From NCBI GenBank assembly GCA_947494715.1, contig CANLWG010000006.1, positions 124,001-188,000 on the forward strand: DNA of 64,000 nt, given 5' to 3'. This document shows, in pieces, positions 1 through 8,837 of this stretch; the first letter of the stretch is position 1, and every line of letters starts with the position of its first letter. Made by a program: the position numbers and the translations under genes. This DNA comes from an uncultured Flavobacteriaceae bacterium. GTDB lineage: Bacteria; Bacteroidota; Bacteroidia; Flavobacteriales; Flavobacteriaceae. Under the pieces are notes generated by a model that saw nothing but the letters and a program-made list of their open reading frames with translations, did not search any database and had not been told where the DNA came from.

Positions 1-1632
1 ATGATTTCCCATTTGGGTCCACAGCTTGGGGTTGCCGATGGGATTGCTTTGGCCCACCGTTTAAAAAAAGAGAATAAGGTCACAGCTGTTTTTACAGGAG
101 AAGGGGGTACTAGTGAGGGGGATTTTCATGAAGCGCTCAACATAGCCTCGGTCTGGAACCTACCGGTTCTTTTTTGCATAGAGAATAACGGTTATGGCCT
201 ATCTACGCCTACCAATGAGCAATACAACTGTAAAAAATTAAAGGATAAGGGCATAGGTTACGGCATGGAATCCTATACCATTAATGGGAACAATATTTTG
301 GAAGTGTATAGCACGGTGGATTCCCTTTGTAAGCGAATTCGGAAGAATCCGCAACCTATCTTGTTGGAATTCGAAACATTCCGGATGCGAGGTCACGAAG
401 AGGCTAGCGGTACCAAATACGTCCCACAACAATTGATGGACCAATGGGCAGCCAAAGATCCCTTGGAAAACTATACCGAATATTTGCGTAACCAAAACAT
501 TCTTTCCGAGGAAGAGGAGGTGACCATTAAAAAGATAATTATTCATGAGATTGAGGAAAACCTGAAAAAAGCTTTTGCCGAGGATGAAATTGATTCTACT
601 GAAACTAATGAATTAAATGATGTTTTTAAAGAGTTTGTTTATCAAGAAGTTAAACCAAATAAAAATAGTAAAAACATACGATTGGTAGATGCCATTTCCG
701 ATGGATTGAAACAGTCTATGGAAAAACATGATAACCTGATCATTATGGGTCAGGATATTGCCGAATATGGAGGTGTTTTTAAGATTACCAAAGGTTTTCT
801 CGATGCATTTGGCAAAGAGCGGGTACGTAATACTCCAATTTGTGAGTCGGGCATTATTGGGACCGCCATGGGATTATCCATTAACGGGATGAAGGCCATT
901 ATGGAAATGCAGTTTGCGGATTTTGCCAGTAGTGGTTTTAACCCTATTGTGAATTATTTGGCCAAATCCCATTATCGTTGGGGCGAAAAGGCGGATGTGG
1001 TTATCCGCATGCCCTGTGGAGGTGGGGTAGGTGCCGGACCGTTCCATTCCCAAACCAATGAAGCCTGGTTTACCAAAACCCCGGGGTTAAAGGTGGCATA
1101 CCCTGCTTTTCCTTATGATGCCAAAGGTCTTTTGGCAACGGCCATTAATGATCCCAATCCTGTTTTGTTTTTTGAACACAAGGGCCTATATCGCAGTGTC
1201 TATCAAGATGTACCTTCGGATTACTATACTTTGCCCTTTGGAAAGGCCAGTATATTGAAAAAAGGGGAGGAGATAACCATAGTAAGCTACGGAGCCGGAG
1301 TGCATTGGGCATTGGACGTATTGGAAAGTAATCCTGAAATCAAAGCCGATCTTATCGATTTGCGCACATTGGCCCCCTTGGATATCAATACGATCTACAA
1401 TTCCGTAAAAAAAACAGGGAAACTTATTATTCTTCAAGAGGATAGTTTGTTCGGGGGAATAGCAAGTGATATATCCGCCTTGGTCATGGAAAATTGCTTT
1501 AGGTATTTGGATGGCCCCATAAAACGGGTGGCCAGTTTGGAAACGCCCATACCATTTGCCAAAAATCTGGAGGACAGATATCTTCCCAAAAAACGTTTTG
1601 CCAAGCAATTGCAGGAGTTATTGGCCTATTGA
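1..1632 (+). CDS. 2-oxo acid dehydrogenase E1, alpha-beta fusion (5' end cut off)
   Basis: Thiamine-diphosphate-dependent E1 component of a branched-chain 2-oxo acid or pyruvate-type dehydrogenase complex, which decarboxylates the 2-oxo acid and passes the acyl group to E2. The first ~200 residues are the end of an alpha subunit, with the ThDP motif GEGGTSEGDF followed by ENNGYG. From about residue 225 (RLVDAISDGL) a full beta subunit follows, with MGQDIAEYGG and the C-terminal transketolase domain. Alpha and beta fused in one chain is common in Bacteroidota. The codon at position 1 is ATG, but the family needs roughly 100-150 more N-terminal residues, so the true start lies outside the window. 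Substrate (branched-chain versus pyruvate) cannot be settled from this fragment. Confidence 0.9.
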   Translation: MISHLGPQLGVADGIALAHRLKKENKVTAVFTGEGGTSEGDFHEALNIASVWNLPVLFCIENNGYGLSTPTNEQYNCKKLKDKGIGYGMESYTINGNNILEVYSTVDSLCKRIRKNPQPILLEFETFRMRGHEEASGTKYVPQQLMDQWAAKDPLENYTEYLRNQNILSEEEEVTIKKIIIHEIEENLKKAFAEDEIDSTETNELNDVFKEFVYQEVKPNKNSKNIRLVDAISDGLKQSMEKHDNLIIMGQDIAEYGGVFKITKGFLDAFGKERVRNTPICESGIIGTAMGLSINGMKAIMEMQFADFASSGFNPIVNYLAKSHYRWGEKADVVIRMPCGGGVGAGPFHSQTNEAWFTKTPGLKVAYPAFPYDAKGLLATAINDPNPVLFFEHKGLYRSVYQDVPSDYYTLPFGKASILKKGEEITIVSYGAGVHWALDVLESNPEIKADLIDLRTLAPLDINTIYNSVKKTGKLIILQEDSLFGGIASDISALVMENCFRYLDGPIKRVASLETPIPFAKNLEDRYLPKKRFAKQLQELLAY

Positions 1633-1732
1633 TTTAGGTTAAATAACGGTGTCCAGAATCAAACGAATCTTCGGCCCGAAATCATTTTACGACGTTTAAC
1701 AAAATATTCTTAGAAAAGAAAAGGCCAAAAAT

Positions 1733-1740
1733 TACCTTTG
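1733..1740 (+). promoter_or_regulatory. Candidate Bacteroidota -7 box (TACCTTTG)
   Basis: Exact match to the Bacteroidota TAnnTTTG box, about 34 nt before the lipocalin-like gene. No convincing -33 TTTG is seen at the usual spacing, so this is a motif-level call only. Confidence 0.4.
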
Positions 1741-1774
1741 CCCGTATATAGGAAAACCAAAAAAATTAACACCA

Positions 1775-2260
1775 ATGAAAAAAGCTTTTTTACTGCTTAT
1801 GGCTATCGCCTTGGTTTCTGTATCCTGTTCGGTTTCAAAATCGGCACGAGGTCAAAGAAACTTGCTTAGCGGTACTTGGAACTTGGACAATGTTTCCTAT
1901 GAGAACAATACCGGGAACTTCAAATCGGTCATTTTCAATGATGCCGACGACATTTGTTTTGAAGACAGCGAATGGTTCTTTAGGGACAATAATAGCACCG
2001 GGCGTTATACGATTAGTCCGTCTACCCTTTGCAATGGAGGGGACCGGTACATCCGTTGGTCCGTTGTTGAGCGTCCGGAGAATTATACAAGTCAGTTGCA
2101 GTTTAAATTTATCAATGAAAAGAATAAGGATATTGCAGGTGGTATTGGCTATAGATTGAATATCGCCTCGCTATCCGAGCAAAGGATGACCCTGAAATCC
2201 AATGTGTCCGTGGACGGAGAATCCGTTACCATAGTTTATGACTTTACCAAAAAACAATAA
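1775..2260 (+). CDS. Lipocalin-like lipoprotein
   Basis: Small exported lipoprotein of 161 residues. The N-terminus is a lipoprotein signal peptide with lipobox VSVSC (Cys18). The mature part opens with LLSGTWNLDNVSY, the GTW pattern of bacterial lipocalin-like domains, followed by alternating strands. Ligand and role are unknown. It lies just upstream of the OmpA-family gene, and a TACCTTTG promoter box sits before it, so the two are probably co-transcribed and ended by the hairpin at 2984-3013. Confidence 0.75.
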   Translation: MKKAFLLLMAIALVSVSCSVSKSARGQRNLLSGTWNLDNVSYENNTGNFKSVIFNDADDICFEDSEWFFRDNNSTGRYTISPSTLCNGGDRYIRWSVVERPENYTSQLQFKFINEKNKDIAGGIGYRLNIASLSEQRMTLKSNVSVDGESVTIVYDFTKKQ

Positions 2261-2270
2261 AACAAAAGAA

Positions 2271-2960
2271 ATGAAAGCTATAAGAAAGAGTGTATATGTA
2301 ATGATGGCCCTTACCTTGGTCATCAGCTGTAAAACGATACAAAACGCCAACAACAAACAAAAAGGAGCCGTAATAGGGGCCAGTGGCGGTGCAGTAATAG
2401 GCGGTGTTATCGGGAACAATGTGGGCAAAGGCAATACCGTGCTTGGTGCTATTATTGGTGCGGCTATTGGCGGGGTCGCCGGCGGCTACATCGGGGATCG
2501 TATGGATCGACAGGCGGAGCGTATAGAGGAGGAAATTCCTGGAGCTGAAGTTACCCGAGTCGGAGAAGGTATCAATGTTACCTTTAATGAAGGTCAAGGG
2601 GTGTATTTTGACACCAATAAATCTAATGTAAAAGGAACTTCGGCCGAGACCTTGAATAAGTTAGCGGGAATCTTCAAAGAATATCCTAAATCCATTATTT
2701 TAATCGAGGGACATACGGATAGTGCGGGTCCCGATGATTACAATATGAAGTTGTCCCAACAACGCGCAGAGTCCGTTTCCGATTACCTTGTTTCCACAGG
2801 TCTAAACAGTGGAAGGTTCACTACAAAATGGTACGGGGAGAACCAGCCCGTGGCCGACAACACCACTTCGGAGGGAAAAGCAAAAAACAGAAGGGTAGAA
2901 CTGGCCATTATGGCAAGTGACGAATTGAAGCAGGAAGCGAAAGTTCAAGCGAAGAATTAA
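2271..2960 (+). CDS. OmpA-family lipoprotein with glycine-zipper segment
   Basis: Outer-membrane lipoprotein that probably anchors the envelope to peptidoglycan. The start at 2271 was chosen because it follows an AAAGAA purine stretch and gives a normal signal peptide with lipobox LVISC; an in-frame upstream ATG at 2238 overlaps the previous gene. Next comes a Gly/Ala-rich stretch (GASGGAVIGGVIGNNVGKG and similar, about residues 35-85), a glycine zipper that may be membrane-embedded. The C-terminal ~110 residues are an OmpA peptidoglycan-binding domain (YFDTNKSNV, then LIEGHTDSAG and NRRVELAI). A terminator follows directly. Confidence 0.88.
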   Translation: MKAIRKSVYVMMALTLVISCKTIQNANNKQKGAVIGASGGAVIGGVIGNNVGKGNTVLGAIIGAAIGGVAGGYIGDRMDRQAERIEEEIPGAEVTRVGEGINVTFNEGQGVYFDTNKSNVKGTSAETLNKLAGIFKEYPKSIILIEGHTDSAGPDDYNMKLSQQRAESVSDYLVSTGLNSGRFTTKWYGENQPVADNTTSEGKAKNRRVELAIMASDELKQEAKVQAKN

Positions 2961-2983
2961 AAAGAATTTTATTTTTCAAAGTG

Positions 2984-3013
2984 AATCCCGGCCGTTTGGT
3001 CGGGATTTTTTTT
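2984..3013 (+). terminator. Rho-independent terminator
   Basis: GC-rich stem AATCCCGGCC / GGTCGGGATT with a GTTT loop and one G-T pair, followed by an unbroken T-run. It separates the OmpA gene from the biosynthetic operon. Confidence 0.85.
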
Positions 3014-3033
3014 GAAATGCCTATCTTTCCTTA

Positions 3034-4158
3034 GTGGAGTATTTTGATGTGATTATTGTAGGGGGCGGGTTGGCAGGCCTTACGGCGGCTCTGCATTTAA
3101 AGCAGTCTGGACATGGGGTATTGGTTTGCGAAAAACAGCAATATCCACACCATAAGGTCTGTGGTGAATATGTTTCGGCCGAAGTAGTTCCCTATTTAAA
3201 AAAACTTGGAATCTATCTGGACTCTAACAATACTGTTTCCATAGATACAATGCAATTAAGTACGGTGTCGGGAAAATCCATTAAGGGCAAGCTTCCTCTG
3301 GGAGGAAGGGGAATCAGCCGATATGCACTGGATAATTTACTTTACGAGGTAGCTTTAAGAAAGAATATCCCCTTTATTTTTGAAAGTGTAACGAGCATAC
3401 AATTTACCGATGACCTTTTTGAGGTGAAGATGGCATCCGGTAGTGTATTTTCAGCAAAAATGGTTATTGGCGCATTTGGGAAAAGGAGCAATCTGGATAA
3501 ACAATTGAATAGACCTTTCTTCCGGAAGAACTCCCGATGGCTGGGCATAAAGGCCCACTATACATACAAGGATTTCCCAGACAATTTGGTAGCACTCCAT
3601 GCTTTTGAAGGGGGATATGGTGGACTTTCCAAAACGGAGACTGGGGCGGTAAACTTTTGCTATTTAGCTTCGTACAACAGTTTTAGAAAAGAAAATGATG
3701 TTCATAAGTTCAATGAAAACACAGTGGCCAGGAATCCTTTTCTGGATGCTTTTTTGGAAAGTGCCAAGCCCTTGTTTAAGGAGCCGTTGGCCATTGCCCA
3801 AGTTTCGTTCGAAAAAAAAGAAACCGTAAAGGAACACGTAATCATGTGCGGGGATACCGCAGGTCTTATACATCCGCTTTGTGGCAACGGTATGGCCATG
3901 GCTATCCATTCTGGCAAACTAGCCTCGGAACAAATACATCATTTTTTAACCGACCCCAGCTTTGATCGGGGTCAAATGGAGAAGGCGTATACTGCCCTCT
4001 GGAAGAAGAATTTTGGGTATCGTTTATGGATGGGCAGGCAACTTCAATCGCTGCTTCTTAATAGGGAATTATCCTCCATCGCCTTGAGCTTGGCTATCCG
4101 ATCTCCTATTTTATTGCGGAACTTGATCAAACAAACCCACGGTAAGCCCATACTATGA
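3034..4158 (+). CDS. FAD-dependent oxidoreductase (geranylgeranyl reductase / hydroxylase-like)
   Basis: First gene of the polyketide operon, 374 residues. The N-terminus is a Rossmann FAD-binding fold (DVIIVGGGLAGLTAALHL). CGEYVSAEV near residue 45 and the second FAD motif VIMCGDTAGLIHPLCGNGMAMA near residue 270 are typical of the geranylgeranyl reductase / aromatic hydroxylase group. It probably hydroxylates or reduces the lipid product of the cluster. It starts with GTG, and its stop overlaps the methyltransferase start (ATGA), so translation is probably coupled. Its role resembles the flavoprotein partner of type III PKS in the Streptomyces srs phenolic-lipid operon (known family context); the reaction here is inferred. 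Confidence 0.82.
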   Translation: MEYFDVIIVGGGLAGLTAALHLKQSGHGVLVCEKQQYPHHKVCGEYVSAEVVPYLKKLGIYLDSNNTVSIDTMQLSTVSGKSIKGKLPLGGRGISRYALDNLLYEVALRKNIPFIFESVTSIQFTDDLFEVKMASGSVFSAKMVIGAFGKRSNLDKQLNRPFFRKNSRWLGIKAHYTYKDFPDNLVALHAFEGGYGGLSKTETGAVNFCYLASYNSFRKENDVHKFNENTVARNPFLDAFLESAKPLFKEPLAIAQVSFEKKETVKEHVIMCGDTAGLIHPLCGNGMAMAIHSGKLASEQIHHFLTDPSFDRGQMEKAYTALWKKNFGYRLWMGRQLQSLLLNRELSSIALSLAIRSPILLRNLIKQTHGKPIL

Positions 4159-4886
4159 AAGTGGATTTTTCAAAGAGGAGTAGAAAGTCGGAACTAATGG
4201 ATAACCCCGAAGTGTCTCAGCAAACATTGGAAGAGGTACTACAGGATATCAACAGGGCCAACCGGATTTTAGGAGGAAACAAAGCTACAATAAGGGCAAT
4301 ATCCCAACTTGTTTCCCAAAACCCAAGGGACAGTTATACTGTTTTGGATATGGGCTGTGGGGACGGGGCCATGCTACGGGAGGTGGTTCTTTTTTTTAGG
4401 CGAATCGATAAAAAAGTGAAGTGTATTGGAATCGACTTAAACGAGAAAGCCTTGCAAATTGCCCGCAAAACATCCTTGAATTTTCTTGAAATCACATACC
4501 TGAAAAGAGATATCATGGATTCGGATACCCATGGATTGGAATGTGATATACTGATTTCGACCTTGACGCTACACCATTTTTATGACGAACAGATTCCGTC
4601 CATTCTAAAACGGTTCAGCAAATTGACCCATATAGGTTTTGTTATCAACGACTTACAAAGAAGTCCATGGGCCTATTACCTTTTTAAGGTGTTTAGCCTT
4701 ATTTTTATACATACCCCGATCGCTAAAAACGATGGATTGGTTTCTATAGCGCGTGGGTTTACCAAAGCTGAATTAATGCAATTTTCCAAAGGAATTTTAG
4801 GAGCGGAACACGATATTAAATGGCAATGGGCCTTTAGATATGTATGGATCATTAAAATGAATCGACTAACCCAAACATATGAATGA
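4155..4886 (+). CDS. Class I SAM-dependent methyltransferase
   Basis: 243-residue methyltransferase. Motif I is VLDMGCGDGAML near residue 61, followed by the acidic end of strand 2 (IGIDLNEKAL) and a post-motif LISTLTLHHF. A C-terminal hydrophobic stretch (WAYYLFKVFSLIFIH) could contact membrane lipid. It overlaps the gene before by 4 nt and the type III PKS after by 8 nt, so it is a core operon member. It most likely O- or C-methylates the phenolic product; the acceptor is not known. Confidence 0.85.
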   Translation: MKVDFSKRSRKSELMDNPEVSQQTLEEVLQDINRANRILGGNKATIRAISQLVSQNPRDSYTVLDMGCGDGAMLREVVLFFRRIDKKVKCIGIDLNEKALQIARKTSLNFLEITYLKRDIMDSDTHGLECDILISTLTLHHFYDEQIPSILKRFSKLTHIGFVINDLQRSPWAYYLFKVFSLIFIHTPIAKNDGLVSIARGFTKAELMQFSKGILGAEHDIKWQWAFRYVWIIKMNRLTQTYE

Positions 4887-5934
4887 GGTACGCATAGTTT
4901 CCACCACCAAGGTATTACCGCCATATTGCAGGGACACCAAGGATATTCTTCCCTTTGTCGATTTCTGGTTGAGTGGCCAGGAAGAACGATTTCGCAGGAA
5001 GGTCATCAAAATCTTTGAAGGGGCTGGAGTGGAAAGGAGATACGGAATCATGGACATTGAGGAAGTATTTACGGCGACCTCCTTTGAGGAAAAAAATGCA
5101 ATATATGTTCGGGAAGTCAAGAAATTGGGGAAATCGGTTTTGCAAAAGGCCTTAAAACAAAGTAGTTGGCAACCGGAATCATTGGATTATATTGTAACGG
5201 TAAGTTGTACGGGAATCATGATTCCGTCCTTGGATGCATATTTGGTCAACGATTTGGGGCTCAAACAGGACATCGTACGGCTCCCGGTAACGGAAATGGG
5301 GTGTGCTGCGGGAATTTCCGGATTAATATATGCCCATAACTTTCTAAAATCCAATCCAGGAAAACGGTTGGCGCTAATAGCCGTGGAAAGTCCCACGGCC
5401 ACCTTCCAACTAAATGATTTTTCCATGGCCAATATGGTAAGTGCGGCTATTTTTGGCGATGGAGCTGCCTGTGTACTGTTATCTTCAGAGGAGAATGCTC
5501 CCGGTCCCAAGATTCTTGGGGAAGGAATGTATCATTTTAAGGAGGCGACACATCTAATGGGATTTGATTTGACGAACACAGGTCTAAAAATGATTTTGGA
5601 TCCTTCGGTTCCGGAGACTATAGCCGAGCATTTCCCAAAGATAATTCACCCTTTTTTAGAAGAATATGGAACATCAATTGAAAATGTGGATTATTTGATC
5701 TTTCATCCCGGAGGACGGAAGATCGTACAGACCGTGGAAGAACTTTTTGGCAAATTGGGGAAAAATATTGATGACACTAGGGAAGTTCTGCGAAAATATG
5801 GTAATATGAGCAGTGCTACCGTCCTTTACGTTTTAGAACGATTTTTGGAAAGGGAGATACAGCGAGGGCAGCAAGGGTTGTTATTGAGTTTCGGTCCCGG
5901 ATTTTCGGCACAACGCATATTGTTGGAGTGGTAA
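4879..5934 (+). CDS. Type III polyketide synthase
   Basis: Homodimeric chalcone/alkylresorcinol-synthase-family enzyme that extends an acyl starter with malonyl units and cyclises it to a pyrone or phenolic ring. The 351 residues match the family's usual length. The catalytic triad is visible: Cys142 in TEMGCAAGISGL, His276 in FHPGGRKIV and Asn309 in YGNMSSAT. The C-terminal GFGPG-like loop is SFGPGFSA. It sits in an operon with FAD oxidase and methyltransferase upstream and a ketosynthase/ACP module downstream, which suggests an ACP-bound or long-chain acyl starter. Confidence 0.93.
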   Translation: MNEVRIVSTTKVLPPYCRDTKDILPFVDFWLSGQEERFRRKVIKIFEGAGVERRYGIMDIEEVFTATSFEEKNAIYVREVKKLGKSVLQKALKQSSWQPESLDYIVTVSCTGIMIPSLDAYLVNDLGLKQDIVRLPVTEMGCAAGISGLIYAHNFLKSNPGKRLALIAVESPTATFQLNDFSMANMVSAAIFGDGAACVLLSSEENAPGPKILGEGMYHFKEATHLMGFDLTNTGLKMILDPSVPETIAEHFPKIIHPFLEEYGTSIENVDYLIFHPGGRKIVQTVEELFGKLGKNIDDTREVLRKYGNMSSATVLYVLERFLEREIQRGQQGLLLSFGPGFSAQRILLEW

Positions 5935-6018
5935 GAAGTGTCAGCTTTGAATTTTTGGATAAAGAAATAAAAGTCGCAACATGGATTAAAAAGGGTTGTT
6001 TTAGTATTGTAATTGTAT

Positions 6019-6810
6019 ATGAACAAGATTAGAAATACGGAATGGGCCTTGGTATTGGGAGGCAGTAGCGGATTGGGGCTTGCTACTGTAAAAAAATTAG
6101 CACTTCACGGTTTTAATATCCTTGTTGTTCATCGAGATAGAAGGTCTGATTTGGAACATATCGAATCACAATTTCAGGAAATCAGTGCGCTGGGCGTCCA
6201 ATTACTGAACTATAACATAGACGTAGCCAATCCAGAGAAAAGAAAGGAAGTCGTTCAGAAAATAAAAACCCATTTGGGAAAAGAACAAAAAATAAAGGTC
6301 CTGGTGCATAGTATTGCGAAAGGAAGCCTTAAACCTATGTATGGGGAAACGGAAAGCACATTAAACCAACAGGATTTTCAGCTTACCCTAAATGCCATGG
6401 CCTTGAGTCTTTATGATTGGACCAAGGATTTGGTAGAACTTGAGTTGTTCGCCAGTGATACCAGAATCATATCCTTTACCAGTGAAGGAAACACAAAGGC
6501 CTGGACGGGATACGGGGCAGTGTCCGTTGCAAAAGTAACCTTAGAAGCCTTGACACGGAATATGGCGCTGGAATTTGCACCCATAGGGATTAAGGCAAAT
6601 TGTATTCAAGCCGGTGTTGTAGAAACCAAGGCCTTTCAAATGATTCCCGGTCATGAGAAGTTAAGGAACAGTGCCTTAAAACGTAACCCCAATGGCCGTT
6701 TGACCACGCCTGAGGACGTGGCGAATGTGGTATATCTATTGACCACCGAAGAGGCCAAATGGATTACGGGAACGGTGATAAAAGTAGATGGGGGCGAAAG
6801 CCTTAGATAA
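6019..6810 (+). CDS. SDR oxidoreductase, FabL/FabI-like enoyl-ACP reductase candidate
   Basis: 263-residue short-chain dehydrogenase. The nucleotide-binding motif is GGSSGLGLA near residue 14, and LVHSIAKG recalls the FabI/FabL signature LVHSIA. The catalytic pair is Tyr and Lys in YGAVSVAK. That is six residues between Tyr and Lys, as in enoyl-ACP reductases, rather than the YxxxK of ketoreductases. The C-terminus KVDGGESLR is normal for the family. The start at 6019 (ATG) is preferred over an in-frame TTG at 6013. A role in reducing the acyl chain built by the neighbouring KS/DH/ACP set is inferred; ketoreductase activity cannot be excluded. Confidence 0.82.
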   Translation: MNKIRNTEWALVLGGSSGLGLATVKKLALHGFNILVVHRDRRSDLEHIESQFQEISALGVQLLNYNIDVANPEKRKEVVQKIKTHLGKEQKIKVLVHSIAKGSLKPMYGETESTLNQQDFQLTLNAMALSLYDWTKDLVELELFASDTRIISFTSEGNTKAWTGYGAVSVAKVTLEALTRNMALEFAPIGIKANCIQAGVVETKAFQMIPGHEKLRNSALKRNPNGRLTTPEDVANVVYLLTTEEAKWITGTVIKVDGGESLR

Positions 6811-6821
6811 AAATTAGGACT

Positions 6822-7277
6822 TTGGAAAATAAGGATATTATAGACTTGCTTCCCTATAAGGCTCCCTTCCTTTTTGTGGAAGAACTTTTGGAGGTAAATG
6901 AAGATAGAGTAGTGGGGAGCTATACCTTTTCCCGGGATTTGGATTTTTACCAGGGTCATTTCAAGGATTTTCCGATTACTCCCGGGGTGATTTTAACCGA
7001 GTGCTGTGCACAGATCGGACTGGTGTGTCTTGGGATTTTTTTATTGGAGACTTATATCGCGGAAAACAAGGATTCTAATATTTCTGTGGGCCTAAGTAGC
7101 TCGGACATGGATTTTTACCATCCCGTATTACCCGATGAAAAAGTCACGGTGACCTCCGAGAAAATCTATTTTCGTTTCAACAAGCTAAAGTGCAGGGTAA
7201 AAATGCATAATGCTGCCGGGCAATTAGTATGTAAGGGAATTATTTCGGGGATGTTAAAACTAAAGGATATTGAATAG
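6822..7277 (+). CDS. FabZ-like 3-hydroxyacyl-ACP dehydratase (hotdog fold)
   Basis: 151-residue hotdog-fold protein. The motif YQGHFKDFPITPGVILTE matches the FabZ catalytic pattern GHF..P..PGV...E, with the His near residue 46 and the downstream acidic residue kept. It should dehydrate 3-hydroxyacyl-ACP. TTG is the only start that fits the 11-nt gap after the SDR gene. Its 3' end overlaps the ketosynthase start by 8 nt. Together with the KS, SDR and ACP it makes a near-complete chain-building module. Confidence 0.87.
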   Translation: MENKDIIDLLPYKAPFLFVEELLEVNEDRVVGSYTFSRDLDFYQGHFKDFPITPGVILTECCAQIGLVCLGIFLLETYIAENKDSNISVGLSSSDMDFYHPVLPDEKVTVTSEKIYFRFNKLKCRVKMHNAAGQLVCKGIISGMLKLKDIE

Positions 7278-8544
7278 GAGAGTCGTCATTACGGGTCTTG
7301 GCGTTTGTGCACCCAATGGAGTGGGCTTAGACGCATTTGCAGATTCTCTCAGACATGGAAATAGTGGTATCCGCTTTCAGGGCCGATTAAAAGATTTGAA
7401 TTTTGGCTGTCAAATCGCTGGTGAACCCCTGATAAAGGACAATCTGGTCAGCCAATATTTTACCCCCTTGCAGCTACGTGGTTTAAATGCAAGTGGTATA
7501 GTTTATGGGGTTATTGCAGGTACGGATGCTTGGAAAGATGCCGGATTGGAACCTCAGGGCAATGATAAACCCGATTGGGAAAGCGGGATTATTTTTGGGA
7601 CTGGAATCTTGGGCGTGGACAAATTTCGAGAATCCATTCATTTGGTAGACGATAAAAATGTAAGGCGTTTGGGAAGTACCACGGTGTTGCAGACCATGTC
7701 CAGTGGTATAAGTGCCTATTTGGGAGGTATCTTGGGTTGTGGCAATCAGGTAACCACCAACTCATCGGCCTGCACAACGGGGACCGAAGGTGTGCTAATG
7801 GCCTATGACCGCATTGCTTCGGGAAAGGCGGAGCGTATGCTTACAGGAAGTTGTAGTGATAGTGGACCCTACGTTTGGGGTGGTTTCGATGCCATGCGAA
7901 TCCTGCCCAGACAGTATAACGACAATCCTTCGGAAGGCAGTAGGCCTCTGAGTGCCACTGCGGCCGGATTTGTACCCGGTAGTGGGGCAGGGGCCCTGGT
8001 ATTGGAGTCACTGGAAAGTGCTAAGGCCCGAGGCGCCCGAATTTATGCCGAAGTATTGGGAGGAGCAGTCAACAGCGGGGGACAACGCTCAGGGGGTAGT
8101 ATGACCGCACCCAATAGCGAAGCGGTACAAAGATGTATCTTGCAGGCTGTTGAGCAAGCCGGGATTCAAAAAAATGAAGTGGATGTGATCAATGGCCACC
8201 TTACCGCCACGGTTAAAGACCCGATTGAAATCAAAAACTGGAGTCTTGCCCTAGAACGGGAGGGACCTGATTTTCCATATGTGAATGCCTTCAAAAGTCT
8301 GTTCGGTCACTGCTTGGCCGCTGCGGGAAGTATTGAATGCGTAGGTGCCCTGTTACAATTCCAAAACAATTGCGTATTCGGCAACAGCAACTGTGACGAT
8401 CTGCACCCCGAAATTTCCCGTAGGGTAGACTCTACCAAAATTCCTGTAAAAACCATCACATATTCACCAAAAATAATCGCGAAGGCCAGTTTTGGTTTTG
8501 GAGATGTAAATGCTTGTGTTATTTTTAAGGCTTTTAACGACTGA
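7270..8544 (+). CDS. FabF-like beta-ketoacyl-ACP synthase
   Basis: 424-residue condensing enzyme. The canonical opening RRVVITGLGVCAPNGVG supports the TTG start at 7270. The active-site Cys168 is in NSSACTTGTEG, and the two His residues are kept (His310 in NGHLTATVKD, His347 in KSLFGHCLAAAG). The Cys-His-His triad is therefore intact and this is a true synthase, not a chain-length factor. The first His motif deviates from the usual AHGTST, suggesting a divergent, cluster-specific enzyme rather than the housekeeping FabF. Confidence 0.9.
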   Translation: MNRRVVITGLGVCAPNGVGLDAFADSLRHGNSGIRFQGRLKDLNFGCQIAGEPLIKDNLVSQYFTPLQLRGLNASGIVYGVIAGTDAWKDAGLEPQGNDKPDWESGIIFGTGILGVDKFRESIHLVDDKNVRRLGSTTVLQTMSSGISAYLGGILGCGNQVTTNSSACTTGTEGVLMAYDRIASGKAERMLTGSCSDSGPYVWGGFDAMRILPRQYNDNPSEGSRPLSATAAGFVPGSGAGALVLESLESAKARGARIYAEVLGGAVNSGGQRSGGSMTAPNSEAVQRCILQAVEQAGIQKNEVDVINGHLTATVKDPIEIKNWSLALEREGPDFPYVNAFKSLFGHCLAAAGSIECVGALLQFQNNCVFGNSNCDDLHPEISRRVDSTKIPVKTITYSPKIIAKASFGFGDVNACVIFKAFND

Positions 8545-8584
8545 TGCCTCAACAATTTCGAGAAGTCGAAAATGCTATGAAAAG

Positions 8585-8836
8585 ATGAACGAAGAGCGCT
8601 ATCACAAGCTAAGGGATATCATACAAATCTACCTTCCGGAAGATGTATCCGTTACGGATATATCGGAAAAAAGTCATTTCACCGATGAACTCAATATCAA
8701 TTCCGCCCATTTGGTGGATATTGTTCTTGATGTAGAGGATACATTTGATATTATGCTGGAAAACGAGGACATGGAACAGATGCAGACCGTAAAGGATGCT
8801 TTGGATATAATTGAAACCAAACTTTCAAAAAAGTAG
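8585..8836 (+). CDS. Acyl carrier protein
   Basis: 83-residue, acidic, all-helical carrier protein. The 4'-phosphopantetheine site is Ser40 in LNINSAHLVDIV, the usual DSL being replaced by NSA. The start at 8585 gives the standard ACP length; reading frame upstream is open but encodes nothing ACP-like. The change from Asp to Asn before the Ser is unusual but occurs in dedicated secondary-metabolism ACPs. It probably carries the growing acyl chain for the cluster's KS, dehydratase and reductase. Confidence 0.87.
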   Translation: MNEERYHKLRDIIQIYLPEDVSVTDISEKSHFTDELNINSAHLVDIVLDVEDTFDIMLENEDMEQMQTVKDALDIIETKLSKK

Positions 8837-8837
8837 G

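Noticed and set aside
2238-2270. Upstream in-frame start of the OmpA gene
   Set aside because: It overlaps the lipocalin-like gene and would bury the lipoprotein signal; the ATG at 2271 has a better ribosome-binding context.
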